Assembly: GCA_900547555.1 (NCBI GenBank)
Contig: URHG01000004.1
Span: forward strand, 1-64,000
DNA length: 64,000 nt
From: an uncultured Porphyromonadaceae bacterium
GTDB lineage: Bacteria; Bacteroidota; Bacteroidia; Bacteroidales; UBA11471
Direction of reading: 5' to 3'
Shown here: in pieces, positions 8,822 to 17,847 of the stretch
Position numbering within the stretch: position 1 is the stretch's first letter
Layout of the letters: every line of letters begins with the position of its first letter
The notes under the pieces: generated by a model
What the model saw: the letters and a program-made list of their open reading frames with translations, nothing else
Told to the model about the DNA's origin: nothing
Databases searched by the model: none
Translations under genes and position numbers: made by a program

Positions 8822-9826
8822 TTATTCGTTATATATTACCCACAACAACGTCTGACCCACAGCTTTGAGCGTTCCCTTATCGATATTTTCAAGGGTATCG
8901 TCGAGCGTATGCCACTGAGGTACAAATCCTCCCTGCGACTCATCGTAGGCGATAATGTCGATACTCGGTACACGACGCCCCACATATACGTGGTCGTCAT
9001 TGATATAGCCACCTCTTTCATCAACAAAATAGTCTCCGTATCCCAAAGACTGAGCTGCTTTCCAAACCTTGTCTACAATACTGGGAGCTTGTTGCATCGA
9101 AACGCCTTCACGCGGGAACCGACTATTCTTCCCGCCCACCATATCGAGCAAAATACCGTAACGCGCCCGATAAGCCGGGTTATGAGGCCTACGGGCCCAA
9201 TACTGAGAACCGAGTGCCCAAGAATCTCCCTGCTCGGGACGGTCGGAGAAATAAGGTTGGCCATAATCCTCTACATCGAAAAATATAATATCTATTCCTA
9301 TCCGTGGAGACCGAGCATGTATCTGACGTGCCGTTTCGAGCAAAACGGCCACACCGCTCGCCCCGTCATTTGCCCCGTCGATAGGCAATCGATGGTTTTT
9401 CTGCTGCGGATCATTATCGGCATAAGGGCGTGTATCCCAATGAGCGAAGAGCAACACCCGATCCTTTTTTTCGGGTGAATAAGACGCAATGATATTACGG
9501 GCATCGAGCATTGTTCCGTCATAAGCCCTCACCCGAAAATCCTGCAAAGCCACTTGTGCTCCATGCCGCCGCAATTCTGCCGCCAAATATTCAGCCGCAT
9601 TCCGGTGAGCCGGAGTATTGGGCACACGAGGACCAAATGCCACCTGACGTTCGACATAAGCAAAAGCCGAGTCGGCATCGAAATCCGGCACATCGACAAC
9701 ATGTGGCGATGTCTGCGTCTGTGAAGAAGAGGAAGAAGGCTGGCGACAAGCCGTCGTAAAAAGTATTGCAGCAAAACTCCCCAAACAAAGGAGCACAGAA
9801 AGCAAAGAAAAACGACGTCTCATCAT
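8822..9826 (-). CDS. M28 family lipoprotein, probable type II glutaminyl-peptide cyclotransferase
   Basis: This M28-fold protein probably converts N-terminal glutamine to pyroglutamate on exported proteins. From the start at 9826 it has 334 residues with a lipoprotein-like signal ending at Cys27 (FTTAC). Zinc-site elements are visible: HWDTRP, DGANDGASG, FDVEDYG and a C-terminal WHTLDDT; the Trp-His pair and LGSQYWARRPH are typical of animal-like glutaminyl cyclases also known from Porphyromonas. The longer frame to 9964 is rejected because a promoter box (9845-9852) lies inside it. An aminopeptidase is the main alternative. In Bacteroidota many exported proteins start with Gln after signal cleavage, which gives such an enzyme abundant substrates. 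Confidence 0.82.
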   Translation of the reverse strand: MMRRRFSLLSVLLCLGSFAAILFTTACRQPSSSSSQTQTSPHVVDVPDFDADSAFAYVERQVAFGPRVPNTPAHRNAAEYLAAELRRHGAQVALQDFRVRAYDGTMLDARNIIASYSPEKKDRVLLFAHWDTRPYADNDPQQKNHRLPIDGANDGASGVAVLLETARQIHARSPRIGIDIIFFDVEDYGQPYFSDRPEQGDSWALGSQYWARRPHNPAYRARYGILLDMVGGKNSRFPREGVSMQQAPSIVDKVWKAAQSLGYGDYFVDERGGYINDDHVYVGRRVPSIDIIAYDESQGGFVPQWHTLDDTLENIDKGTLKAVGQTLLWVIYNE

Positions 9827-9844
9827 GGTATAGGTTTTGATTTC

Positions 9845-9852
9845 CAAAGATA
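9845..9852 (-). promoter_or_regulatory. -7 promoter box for the QC-like gene
   Basis: TATCTTTG on the minus strand, 18 bases before the ATG at 9826. It supports the shorter protein. Confidence 0.5.
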
Positions 9853-9900
9853 AAAGATTTTCAACAAAAATATCGACCCGCCTATTTATATTTACACTTT

Positions 9901-11799
9901 TTAAGAGTAATTCTCTGCCGCATTCTGCACACATCTCATTACTCTGAGAAAATTTTCTCCCCATATTTTTTCGAGCATCTCCTCGGTATATCCTTTTCTC
10001 AACAAGGCTTTTGTGATATTTATCAGTTCATCGGCCGCCTCACAACCGGGAATACCTCCGCCACCGTCGAAATCAGAACCGATACCGACATAATCGACGC
10101 CCACCAACTGCACGACATGATCAATATGCGCGACAATATCGGCCATCGAGGGTTCTCTTCCCTTCGCCAAAAAATATTCATAGAGACAAATCTGAATCAC
10201 TCCGCCACGAGCCGCAAGAGCCCGAATCTGATCATCGGTCAAATTCCTCGGGTGATCGCACAAAGCCCGGCACGAAGAGTGCGTCGAGACAACCGGTACA
10301 CGGCTCGCCTCCAACGCATCATAGAAACTTCTTTCGGAGACATGGGCCAAATCGACCATCATTCCCACGCGGTTCATCTCCCGCACGACTTCGCGGCCGA
10401 AAGGGCTCAAACCGCCGTGTTCACCTGTCCCCTTTGCCGAATCGCATATATCATTGTCGCCGTTATGACATAGCGTCATATATACAACTCCCATACGACG
10501 GAAACGCGCCACTTGGGAAAGATTGCGACCTATGGCATACCCGTTCTCGATTCCCATGAAAACGGCTTTCTTCCCGGCTCTTTTCAGGCGACAGACATCG
10601 TCAGGAACAAACGCCTGCTGCACACGTTCGGGATAACGCGCCAACTGTCGGCCCAATTCTCCCAGTATCGCATCGGCTTTTTCCGTTGCCGATTTCAAAC
10701 CTTCTTCATCTCTTTTCCCTTGCGGGAGATAAGCCACCATACATGTCGCATCGATACCCCCGTCTTCCATTTTCGGCAAGTCCACTTTCAGGCGGGAATC
10801 GCGTCGGCCGACATCTATCTTCTCCGGGAAAAACATGGGAGTATCGCAGTGCGAATCGAGCGACACATATTCCTCGTGAAAAGTTCGAGCCCGCCTATAT
10901 ATGCGCGCCTCATCGACCAAATACTCGAAAAGAGGCAAAGACGTTCCGTCTCCTCCGGCCAAAAGCTGCTCGGGATGCCACTGTACGCCATAAACCGGAT
11001 AATAAGGGCTCTCGACAGCTTCATTCACCCCGTCGGACGAAAACGCGACGGCCCGTAACGACGGGGCCACCTCCCGCACTGCCTGATGGTGCAATGAATT
11101 GACCCCTATACGCACTTTTCCCAACAAACGGGAAAGGCGAGACCCTTCCACAAGAGAAACATCATGGGAGGGCTGCTGCTTATCATTTTCTTGCGAATGG
11201 GACAATGCACCGGCCGGATATTCCGAAGGCAGGTCTTGGTAAAGCGTCCCTCCCAATGCCAAATTAATGAGCTGATGCCCCCGACAAATTCCGAAAACAG
11301 GAAGCTGACGCCGCAAAGCCATGCGCAAAAGGGAAAATTCCGTAATGTCCCTTCCGGCATCGGTACAATCGGCCAACGGAGAAAGATCTTTTCCCAAAAC
11401 TGCCGATGAAAAATCGCCCCCGCCCGTCAGCAAAAGGCCGTCGATACGGTCGATGACACGTTCCAGCACGGCAGAATCGGCACACACGGGCAAAAGCAAC
11501 GGAGCACCGCCGGCACGACGTACGGCCTCGACATAAGGATCGGCAATACAAGTAAGATTTTCTCCGGAGCGGTGATTGCTGGTGATGCCGATAACCGGAA
11601 GCCCGGAATATCCGCAACGATTATCGATTTCGAGAAAAAGAGCCGACAACGGCGCAGTGAGCCGTTCGTCGGAAAAAAGATTTTCCATCATTCCACTTTC
11701 AAATATCCGATAAGACACGAGGCGACCCGAAAAGGACGCCTCGCAGACATATGGAAAGAATACGATACATAAAACGACAAACCGGATGCTACAACGCAT
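9901..11799 (-). CDS. Fusion of class I amidotransferase-like (C26) and membrane dipeptidase-like (M19) domains
   Basis: Two hydrolases are joined in 632 residues. Residues about 67-295 are a C26 class I glutamine-amidotransferase fold, as in gamma-glutamyl-GABA hydrolase, with the nucleophile in FGICRGHQ (Cys172) and VQWHPEQ supplying His and Glu. Residues about 310-620 are an M19 dipeptidase with metal ligands in [26 protein letters not shown] and GIGSDFDGG. Both active sites look intact. The ATG at 11799 overlaps the asd stop and gives a signal-like N-terminus (hydrophobic residues 7-18), implying export; a start at 11691 or 11688 would make it cytoplasmic. Joint cleavage of gamma-glutamyl compounds and dipeptides is inference. 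Confidence 0.85.
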   Translation of the reverse strand: MRCSIRFVVLCIVFFPYVCEASFSGRLVSYRIFESGMMENLFSDERLTAPLSALFLEIDNRCGYSGLPVIGITSNHRSGENLTCIADPYVEAVRRAGGAPLLLPVCADSAVLERVIDRIDGLLLTGGGDFSSAVLGKDLSPLADCTDAGRDITEFSLLRMALRRQLPVFGICRGHQLINLALGGTLYQDLPSEYPAGALSHSQENDKQQPSHDVSLVEGSRLSRLLGKVRIGVNSLHHQAVREVAPSLRAVAFSSDGVNEAVESPYYPVYGVQWHPEQLLAGGDGTSLPLFEYLVDEARIYRRARTFHEEYVSLDSHCDTPMFFPEKIDVGRRDSRLKVDLPKMEDGGIDATCMVAYLPQGKRDEEGLKSATEKADAILGELGRQLARYPERVQQAFVPDDVCRLKRAGKKAVFMGIENGYAIGRNLSQVARFRRMGVVYMTLCHNGDNDICDSAKGTGEHGGLSPFGREVVREMNRVGMMVDLAHVSERSFYDALEASRVPVVSTHSSCRALCDHPRNLTDDQIRALAARGGVIQICLYEYFLAKGREPSMADIVAHIDHVVQLVGVDYVGIGSDFDGGGGIPGCEAADELINITKALLRKGYTEEMLEKIWGENFLRVMRCVQNAAENYS

Positions 11800-12796
11800 T
11801 TTTACGTATCAGATATTCGGCGATTTGCACGGCATTCAAGGCTGCGCCTTTTTTTATTTGATCGCTTACCGCCCAGAAAGTCAACCCGTTCGGATTTGAG
11901 ATATCTTTGCGGATACGCCCCACATATACAGGATCTTTCCCAGCAATATCGAGAGGCATGGGATAAACACGGTTGGCAGGTTCGTCCATAAGTACGACCC
12001 CGTCGGCTTTGGAAAAAGCCTCACGGGCTTCTTCGACCGACACGGGACGTTCGGTCTCGATCCAAATAGCCTCGGAATGTGCACGCATCACCGGGACACG
12101 CACGCACATGGCACTGACCTTTACATCGGAGTGCATGATCTTGCGGGTCTCATTGAACATTTTCATTTCCTCTTTGGTGTAGAGGTTGTCGGTAAACACG
12201 TCGACCTGAGGTATCACATTATAAGCCAACTGATAATAGAACTTCTGTACCGTAGGAGCTTCACCTTTCATCAGCTCTTCATACTGGTGTACAAGCTCGT
12301 TCATAGCTGCTGCTCCCGCTCCGCTGGCGGCTTGGTAAGTTGCAACATGCACCGACTTGATATGCGAGAGATTTTCTATGGCCTGCAATGCGACCACCAT
12401 CTGTATCGTCGTACAGTTGGGATTGGCAATCACCCCTCGGGGACGCACTTTGGCATCGGGGCCATTGACTTCGGGCACGACCAAAGGCACGTCATCGTCC
12501 ATACGGAAAGCGCTGGAATTATCGATCATCACAGCCCCGTATTTGGTAATGGTTTTCTCAAATTCTTTCGACGTACCAGCTCCCGCCGACGTGAAAGCAA
12601 TATCCACACCTTTAAAATCGTCATTGTGTTGCAATTCCTTCACAACAATATCTTTACCCCGGAAGTTATATGAAGTTCCGGCACTGCGAGACGAACCGAA
12701 CAGCAACAATTCGTCAATCGGAAAATTTCTCTCGGCCAAGACCCGCAGGAATTCTTGTCCCACAGCTCCGCTGGCTCCGACAATGGCTACTTTCAT
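11789..12796 (-). CDS. asd: Aspartate-semialdehyde dehydrogenase
   Basis: Asd reduces aspartyl phosphate to aspartate semialdehyde, the branch point to lysine/diaminopimelate, threonine and methionine. The 335-residue protein has the NADP-binding motif [10 protein letters not shown] at residues 7-16 and the catalytic cysteine in ANPNCTT (Cys128). It is transcribed from its own promoter, and the next gene starts within its last codons, so the C26/M19 fusion is likely translated by coupling. Confidence 0.96.
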   Translation of the reverse strand: MKVAIVGASGAVGQEFLRVLAERNFPIDELLLFGSSRSAGTSYNFRGKDIVVKELQHNDDFKGVDIAFTSAGAGTSKEFEKTITKYGAVMIDNSSAFRMDDDVPLVVPEVNGPDAKVRPRGVIANPNCTTIQMVVALQAIENLSHIKSVHVATYQAASGAGAAAMNELVHQYEELMKGEAPTVQKFYYQLAYNVIPQVDVFTDNLYTKEEMKMFNETRKIMHSDVKVSAMCVRVPVMRAHSEAIWIETERPVSVEEAREAFSKADGVVLMDEPANRVYPMPLDIAGKDPVYVGRIRKDISNPNGLTFWAVSDQIKKGAALNAVQIAEYLIRKNAL

Positions 12797-12859
12797 TTCT
12801 TATCTTATTTTTTATGACTATTCAACAGCTCGAATCTTTCAGTTGTCGCTTTCGACCGA

Positions 12860-12891
12860 CAAAGATATTTCGATTTTAAAACTTGGCAAAA
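12860..12891 (-). promoter_or_regulatory. Promoter of asd
   Basis: TTTG (complement of 12888-12891), a 20-base spacer and TATCTTTG (complement of 12860-12867) form a near-ideal Bacteroidota promoter, 64 bases before the asd start. Confidence 0.75.
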
Positions 12892-12999
12892 TTAACGGTT
12901 TTCCTTATATTTCATACTCAAACGTCCACTTTTTTATCAAAAATGGCGTTTTCCTGTACGATTTCCGTCTTTCGAGACCGATCATATCGTCTTTTTTCT

Positions 13000-13007
13000 T
13001 ACTTTTG
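13000..13007 (+). promoter_or_regulatory. -7 promoter box for the antiporter
   Basis: TACTTTTG lies 48 bases before the antiporter start, divergent from the asd promoter. Confidence 0.45.
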
Positions 13008-13054
13008 TTCATTCATTTTTCGAACCGAAATCATACCGCAGAATTTTCAGAATC

Positions 13055-15238
13055 ATGGATATCAGCCGATTCTTACCCGCATTACCGTTTACCGATCCGG
13101 TACTGATATTTTTTATCGTGCTGACTATAATTCTGTTTGCCCCCTTGTTGCTGAACAAACTGCGTATTCCCCACATCATCGGTATGATTTTGGCCGGAAC
13201 CTTGTTCGGCCCGCACGGGTTGGATTTCCTCGCTTATGACAGCAGCTTCAAAATTTTCGGGAATGTCGGTTTGCTCTACCTGATGTTTCTGGTAGGGCTC
13301 GAAATGAACTTGAATGATTTCCGTAAAATAAAACTTCGCGGCATCACATTCGGCATATACACGTTTATAATCCCCATGATACTGGGTACATTATCGAGTA
13401 TCTACCTGTTACATCTCGACCTCACGACATCGATCCTGTTGGCGAGCATGTATGCGTCGCACACGTTGGTGGCCTATCCTATCGTACTCCGGTATGGTGT
13501 AGGCAGGCGTCCGGCAGTAACCATTACCATAGCAGGCACGATCATTACCGTATTAGGGGCACTCATCATACTCGCCGTCATCGTAGGCATGCAGACGGGG
13601 ACCATCAACGAATGGTTCTGGGTGCGTCTCCTTCTTTCTATGATCGCATACAGTTTGTTTATTCTTTTTGTCTTTCCGCGCATCGCCCGATGGTTTTTCA
13701 AAAAATACAACGACAACGTATCGCAATACATCTTCGTATTGGCTCTCGTCTTTCTCGCTTCGGCTCTGGCCAAACCGGCCGGGCTCGAACCGATTCTCGG
13801 AGCATTTTTCGTAGGTGTCGTACTCAATCGTTTCATACCCTCGGTATCTCCGCTGATGAACCGAATAGAATTTGTAGGCAACGCCCTTTTCATTCCCTAT
13901 TTTCTCATCGGAGTGGGTATGCTCATAGACCCGTCCGTCGTATTTTCGGGTTGGGAAGCACTGTTTGTCGCAATCGTCATGTCGGTCGTCGCCACGATTT
14001 CAAAATGGTTGGCCGCTTGGATTACCCAAAAGAACTTCGGCCTCGATAAAATCGACCGGGCCATGATTTTCGGACTGAGCAACGGACAGGCAGCCGCCAC
14101 CCTTGCCGCTGTACTCATCGGTTACGACATCGGTTTATTCGACATCAATATCCTCAACGGTACGATTATCATGATTTTGGTAACATGTACCATCAGTTCC
14201 TTTGCGACCGAACGCGCCGCACAAAAAATGGCAACCCTGCAACCGGCCGAAGACCCCGATAAAAACCGAGACAATACCGGCCATGCGCGCATTCTTATAC
14301 CCGTTGCCAACCCCGATACGCTGGAAAACCTTGTGAACCTTGCCGTTTTGGCAAAGGGACAGCATAAGCAACAACCGCTTTATGCTTTACATGTCATCGA
14401 TGACAACAAGACCGTATTACGTTCGGGAGAAGCCGGACAGATTTTGTTGGACAGAGCCACAAAAATCGCGGCAGCATCGGATACCCGACTTACCGGCTTA
14501 TCCCGATACGATGTAAATATCACCAGCGGAATCATTCACACCATCAAAGAGCAAAATATCTCGGACGTCATACTGGGATTGCACCACAAAAGCAATATCG
14601 TCGACAGCTTTTTCGGTTCGAAAATAGAGAATTTGTTGAAGAGCACCCACAAAATGGTAGCTATCACCAAGTGCATCATACCTATAAACATGACGACCCG
14701 TATCGTCGTCGCCGTTCCCGAAAAAGCCGAATACGAAAGCGGCTTTACCAAATGGATAGACCGTATTGCCAATATCGGAAAACAAATAGGTTGCCGGGTT
14801 ATCTTCTACGCTCATCACAACACCATCACCGTTCTGAAAAACGTATTGCGACACAGCCGATACGGTATCTCCTGCGAATTTGAAGTGCTCGACGACTGGG
14901 CCGATATACTCACACTTACAGGCGTTGTCCTGCAAGACGACTTGCTCGTCATTGTCAGCGCCCGCCACACGTCTCTCTCATACAACAGCGAATTCGAAAA
15001 ACTTCCCCTGCAACTTTCCCGATATTTTGCCGGAAATAACTTTATCGTACTTTTCCCCGAACAATTCGGCGAAGAAAACGAACAACTCACGTTTACCTCA
15101 GATCCCCTATCTATCGACGTACAACACAACTATACCCGCCTTACAACCGTACGCGATTTCTTCGAAAAATTCTCCCGCCGCCGTAAGTTGTGGAACCATC
15201 GTCGGCAAAAGCTCAAACAGAAGCGGAAAGAAAAATAA
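13055..15238 (+). CDS. CPA2 family cation:proton antiporter with C-terminal Usp-like domains
   Basis: This 727-residue inner-membrane protein belongs to the CPA2 (Kef/NapA-like) Na+ or K+/H+ antiporters. The first 400 residues form about 12 membrane segments, including the early RIPHIIGMILAGTLFGP segment and the FFVGVVLNRFIP segment. The remaining 320 residues are cytoplasmic and look like two universal-stress-protein folds (starting near ARILIPVANP and TTRIVVAVPE), a common arrangement in Bacteroidota antiporters. A role in pH or osmotic balance is likely; ion preference cannot be read from the sequence. Confidence 0.9.
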   Translation: MDISRFLPALPFTDPVLIFFIVLTIILFAPLLLNKLRIPHIIGMILAGTLFGPHGLDFLAYDSSFKIFGNVGLLYLMFLVGLEMNLNDFRKIKLRGITFGIYTFIIPMILGTLSSIYLLHLDLTTSILLASMYASHTLVAYPIVLRYGVGRRPAVTITIAGTIITVLGALIILAVIVGMQTGTINEWFWVRLLLSMIAYSLFILFVFPRIARWFFKKYNDNVSQYIFVLALVFLASALAKPAGLEPILGAFFVGVVLNRFIPSVSPLMNRIEFVGNALFIPYFLIGVGMLIDPSVVFSGWEALFVAIVMSVVATISKWLAAWITQKNFGLDKIDRAMIFGLSNGQAAATLAAVLIGYDIGLFDINILNGTIIMILVTCTISSFATERAAQKMATLQPAEDPDKNRDNTGHARILIPVANPDTLENLVNLAVLAKGQHKQQPLYALHVIDDNKTVLRSGEAGQILLDRATKIAAASDTRLTGLSRYDVNITSGIIHTIKEQNISDVILGLHHKSNIVDSFFGSKIENLLKSTHKMVAITKCIIPINMTTRIVVAVPEKAEYESGFTKWIDRIANIGKQIGCRVIFYAHHNTITVLKNVLRHSRYGISCEFEVLDDWADILTLTGVVLQDDLLVIVSARHTSLSYNSEFEKLPLQLSRYFAGNNFIVLFPEQFGEENEQLTFTSDPLSIDVQHNYTRLTTVRDFFEKFSRRRKLWNHRRQKLKQKRKEK

Positions 15239-15338
15239 CCGGCCATATAACTCCGGCAGGACAGAAACGATTTGCCGGGATTTTTCGGCATTTCATATCG
15301 ATTTCCTATAAAATCCATCGATTCTCAATAATTTTGCA

Positions 15339-15346
15339 TACCTTTG
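15339..15346 (+). promoter_or_regulatory. -7 promoter box for the NfnAB-like pair
   Basis: TACCTTTG lies 30 bases before the start at 15376 and supports that start over an upstream one inside the antiporter gene. Confidence 0.55.
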
Positions 15347-15375
15347 CAACCCAATATAATCACACTACTTATCAC

Positions 15376-16167
15376 ATGAATAAAATAATCAGCAAAGAGT
15401 ACTTCTCTGCCAACGTCGTCAAATTCGACGTAGAAGCTCCGCTCATTGCCAAAGCCCGTAAAGCAGGACACTTCGTCATCGTCCGTACAGGAGAAAAAGG
15501 AGAACGCATTCCTTTGACCATTACATCTTCCGATCCCGAACGAGGAACCATTTCCCTCGTCATACAAGCCGTCGGAAAATCGACCCGGAAATTATGTTCC
15601 CTCGAAGTCGGCGATTACATCACCGATGTCGTAGGGCCGCTGGGACAAGCAACCCATGTCGAAAAAGTCGGCACCGTCGTTTGTTGCGGCGGAGGCGTAG
15701 GTGTCGCTCCCTTACTGCCCATCGTCGAAGCCATGAAAAAAGCCGGGAACCGAGTCATTACGGTATTGGCAGCACGTACCAAAGAGCTGATTATCCTCGA
15801 AGAACAAGTGCGTCCCTATTCCGATGAAGTAATCATTATGACCGACGACGGTTCATACGGAAAAAAAGGACTCGTTACCAATGGCGTAGAAGAGGTTATC
15901 AACCGTGAAAAAGTTGACTTGTGTGTTACAATAGGCCCGGCCGTCATGATGAAGTTCGTTTCGCTCCTTACCCAAAAATACGATATTCCTACGATGGCAT
16001 CGCTCAACACGATCATGGTCGACGGTACAGGTATGTGCGGTGCATGTCGCGTTACTGTGGGCGGAAAAACGAAATTCGTATGCGTCGACGGCCCCGAATT
16101 CGATGCTCACCAAGTCGATTTCGACGAAATGATCATGCGACTTTCTTCGTATAAAGGAATCGAATAA
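15376..16167 (+). CDS. NfnA-like FAD/NAD-binding flavoprotein with [2Fe-2S] site
   Basis: This 263-residue protein belongs to the sulfide/dihydroorotate dehydrogenase-like FAD/NAD-binding family (PyrK-like). It has a flavin-binding beta-barrel (ERIPLTIT), the nucleotide motif CCGGGVGVAPLLP near residues 103-115 and a [2Fe-2S] motif DGTGMCGAC with Cys221, Cys224 and Cys236. With the following gene it matches the two subunits of NADH-dependent ferredoxin:NADP+ oxidoreductase (NfnAB), an electron-bifurcating transhydrogenase. The 12-base gap to the next gene fits an operon. Bifurcation is inferred from family and pairing. Confidence 0.88.
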   Translation: MNKIISKEYFSANVVKFDVEAPLIAKARKAGHFVIVRTGEKGERIPLTITSSDPERGTISLVIQAVGKSTRKLCSLEVGDYITDVVGPLGQATHVEKVGTVVCCGGGVGVAPLLPIVEAMKKAGNRVITVLAARTKELIILEEQVRPYSDEVIIMTDDGSYGKKGLVTNGVEEVINREKVDLCVTIGPAVMMKFVSLLTQKYDIPTMASLNTIMVDGTGMCGACRVTVGGKTKFVCVDGPEFDAHQVDFDEMIMRLSSYKGIE

Positions 16168-16179
16168 ACGCAACCACTC

Positions 16180-17655
16180 ATGGACAACAAAGAATATCTG
16201 AACACAGAAAGAGCAGCATCATGGCGTGAAGCTCTCCGCAAATCAAAACCCAATAAAGATCGTATCAACATCTCCCGTACGGAGATGAACGAACTTCCCC
16301 CCGACTACCGCATAACATGCAACGAGGAGGTAAATCAAGGTCTCACCCGGGAACAGGCTCTCATCGAAGCATCTCGTTGCCTCGACTGCCCCGATCCGCT
16401 TTGCATTACGGGCTGCCCTGTGGGTATAAACATACCCAAATTCATCAAAAATATCGAACGGGGAGAAATTCTCGAAGCGGCAAAAACGCTGAAAGAGACC
16501 AGTGCGCTGCCTGCCGTATGCGGCCGTGTTTGCCCGCAGGAGAAACAGTGCGAATCGAAATGTTTCTATTTGCAGAAACTCAAAAAACAACCTGTCGCTA
16601 TCGGATACCTCGAACGTTTTGCTGCCGACTACGAACGGGAAAGCGGACAAATCTCCACACCGGAAATATCGTCCCGCAACGGCATAAAAATAGCAGTCGT
16701 CGGTTCCGGACCTGCCGGACTCTCTTTTGCCGGCGACATGATAAAGAAAGGGTACTCGGTAACCGTATTCGAAGCTCTCCACGAAATCGGCGGAGTTCTG
16801 AAATACGGAATTCCCGAATTCCGCCTGCCCAACCGTATTGTGGACGTGGAAATCGATAACCTGCGGAAAATGGGTGTCGAATTCATCACCGACTGTATCA
16901 TCGGGAAAACCCTCTCCTATGAAGATCTGCATGAAATGGGATTCAAAGGAATTTTCGTCGCCAGCGGCGCCGGTCTGCCCCGTTTCATGAATATTCCGGG
17001 AGAAAATCTCATCGGGGTGATGTCAAGCAACGAATACCTGACCCGAGTGAACCTCATGCACGCCGCCGAATCCGATGCCGACACACCGGTCTTTCACGGA
17101 CGACGTGTCGCCGTCATCGGCGGAGGAAACACGGCAATGGATTCGGTACGCACAGCACGGCGCTTGGGTGCGGAACGCGCCATCATCGTATATCGCCGCA
17201 GCGAAGCCGAAATGCCGGCTCGCGCCGAAGAGGTAAAACATGCCAAACAAGAAGGGATCGAATTCCTCACACTGCATAATCCCATTGAATACATAGGAGA
17301 CGAAAAAGGACACGTCACCAAAATGCGCTTACAAAAAATGGAATTGGGTGAGCCTGACGAATCGGGTCGCCGTAGTCCTGTCGCCATACCGGGAGCCATT
17401 GAAGAAATCGACATCGACGTGGTTATCGTCAGCGTCGGCGTATCGCCCAATCCGCTCATACCCAACACGGTAAAGGGTCTCAACATCAGTAAATGGGGAA
17501 CGATAGTCGTCGACCAAGAATCCATGAAAAGCGATCTGCCCGACCTTTACGCCGGAGGCGATATCGTGCGGGGAGGAGCCACCGTCATTCTTGCCATGGG
17601 CGACGGGCGACGAGCTGCCGCCGCTATGGACGCACAATTATCACACTCTCACTAA
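16180..17655 (+). CDS. gltA: NfnB-like / glutamate synthase small-subunit-like oxidoreductase
   Basis: This 491-residue flavoprotein has two cysteine clusters for [4Fe-4S] centres: Cys67, 70, 75, 79 (CLDCPDPLC, GCP) and Cys114, 118, 124, 128 (CGRVCPQEKQCESKC). Two dinucleotide-binding folds follow (VGSGPAGLSF near 174 and IGGGNTAMD near 305). It is usually annotated as NADPH-dependent glutamate synthase small chain, but no large GltB subunit is present and the partner is NfnA-like. I therefore favour the NfnB role: NADPH and ferredoxin oxidoreduction in the cytoplasm. A strong terminator follows. Confidence 0.88.
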   Translation: MDNKEYLNTERAASWREALRKSKPNKDRINISRTEMNELPPDYRITCNEEVNQGLTREQALIEASRCLDCPDPLCITGCPVGINIPKFIKNIERGEILEAAKTLKETSALPAVCGRVCPQEKQCESKCFYLQKLKKQPVAIGYLERFAADYERESGQISTPEISSRNGIKIAVVGSGPAGLSFAGDMIKKGYSVTVFEALHEIGGVLKYGIPEFRLPNRIVDVEIDNLRKMGVEFITDCIIGKTLSYEDLHEMGFKGIFVASGAGLPRFMNIPGENLIGVMSSNEYLTRVNLMHAAESDADTPVFHGRRVAVIGGGNTAMDSVRTARRLGAERAIIVYRRSEAEMPARAEEVKHAKQEGIEFLTLHNPIEYIGDEKGHVTKMRLQKMELGEPDESGRRSPVAIPGAIEEIDIDVVIVSVGVSPNPLIPNTVKGLNISKWGTIVVDQESMKSDLPDLYAGGDIVRGGATVILAMGDGRRAAAAMDAQLSHSH

Positions 17656-17684
17656 CGGTATATCCAAGCAAAACAAGTAAGTAA

Positions 17685-17720
17685 AAGAATGTCGCCCAAG
17701 TCGGGCGGCATTCTTTTTTT
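17685..17720 (+). terminator. Terminator of the NfnAB-like operon
   Basis: AGAATGTCGCCC (17686-17697) pairs with GGGCGGCATTCT through one T-G wobble, followed by a run of Ts. Confidence 0.9.
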
Positions 17721-17787
17721 AAGAGAGAAAAAACCTTGAATTTCGCTAAAATGAATTTATAATCATTTTCTATCGGAGAAGTATTAT

Positions 17788-17795
17788 TATCTTTG
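17788..17795 (+). promoter_or_regulatory. -7 promoter box for the 545-residue secreted protein
   Basis: TATCTTTG is 52 bases before the start codon. The -33 element is poor. Confidence 0.45.
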
Positions 17796-17847
17796 CTTAG
17801 ATTTAAATTATCAACAGATTCCCAACCTTTTCGAGCCCCGGTCCACC

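Noticed and set aside
13612..14049. Long open frames opposite or inside the antiporter, asd and other genes
   Set aside because: They are Arg/His-rich shadows of real genes in other frames, without domains, promoters or start signals.
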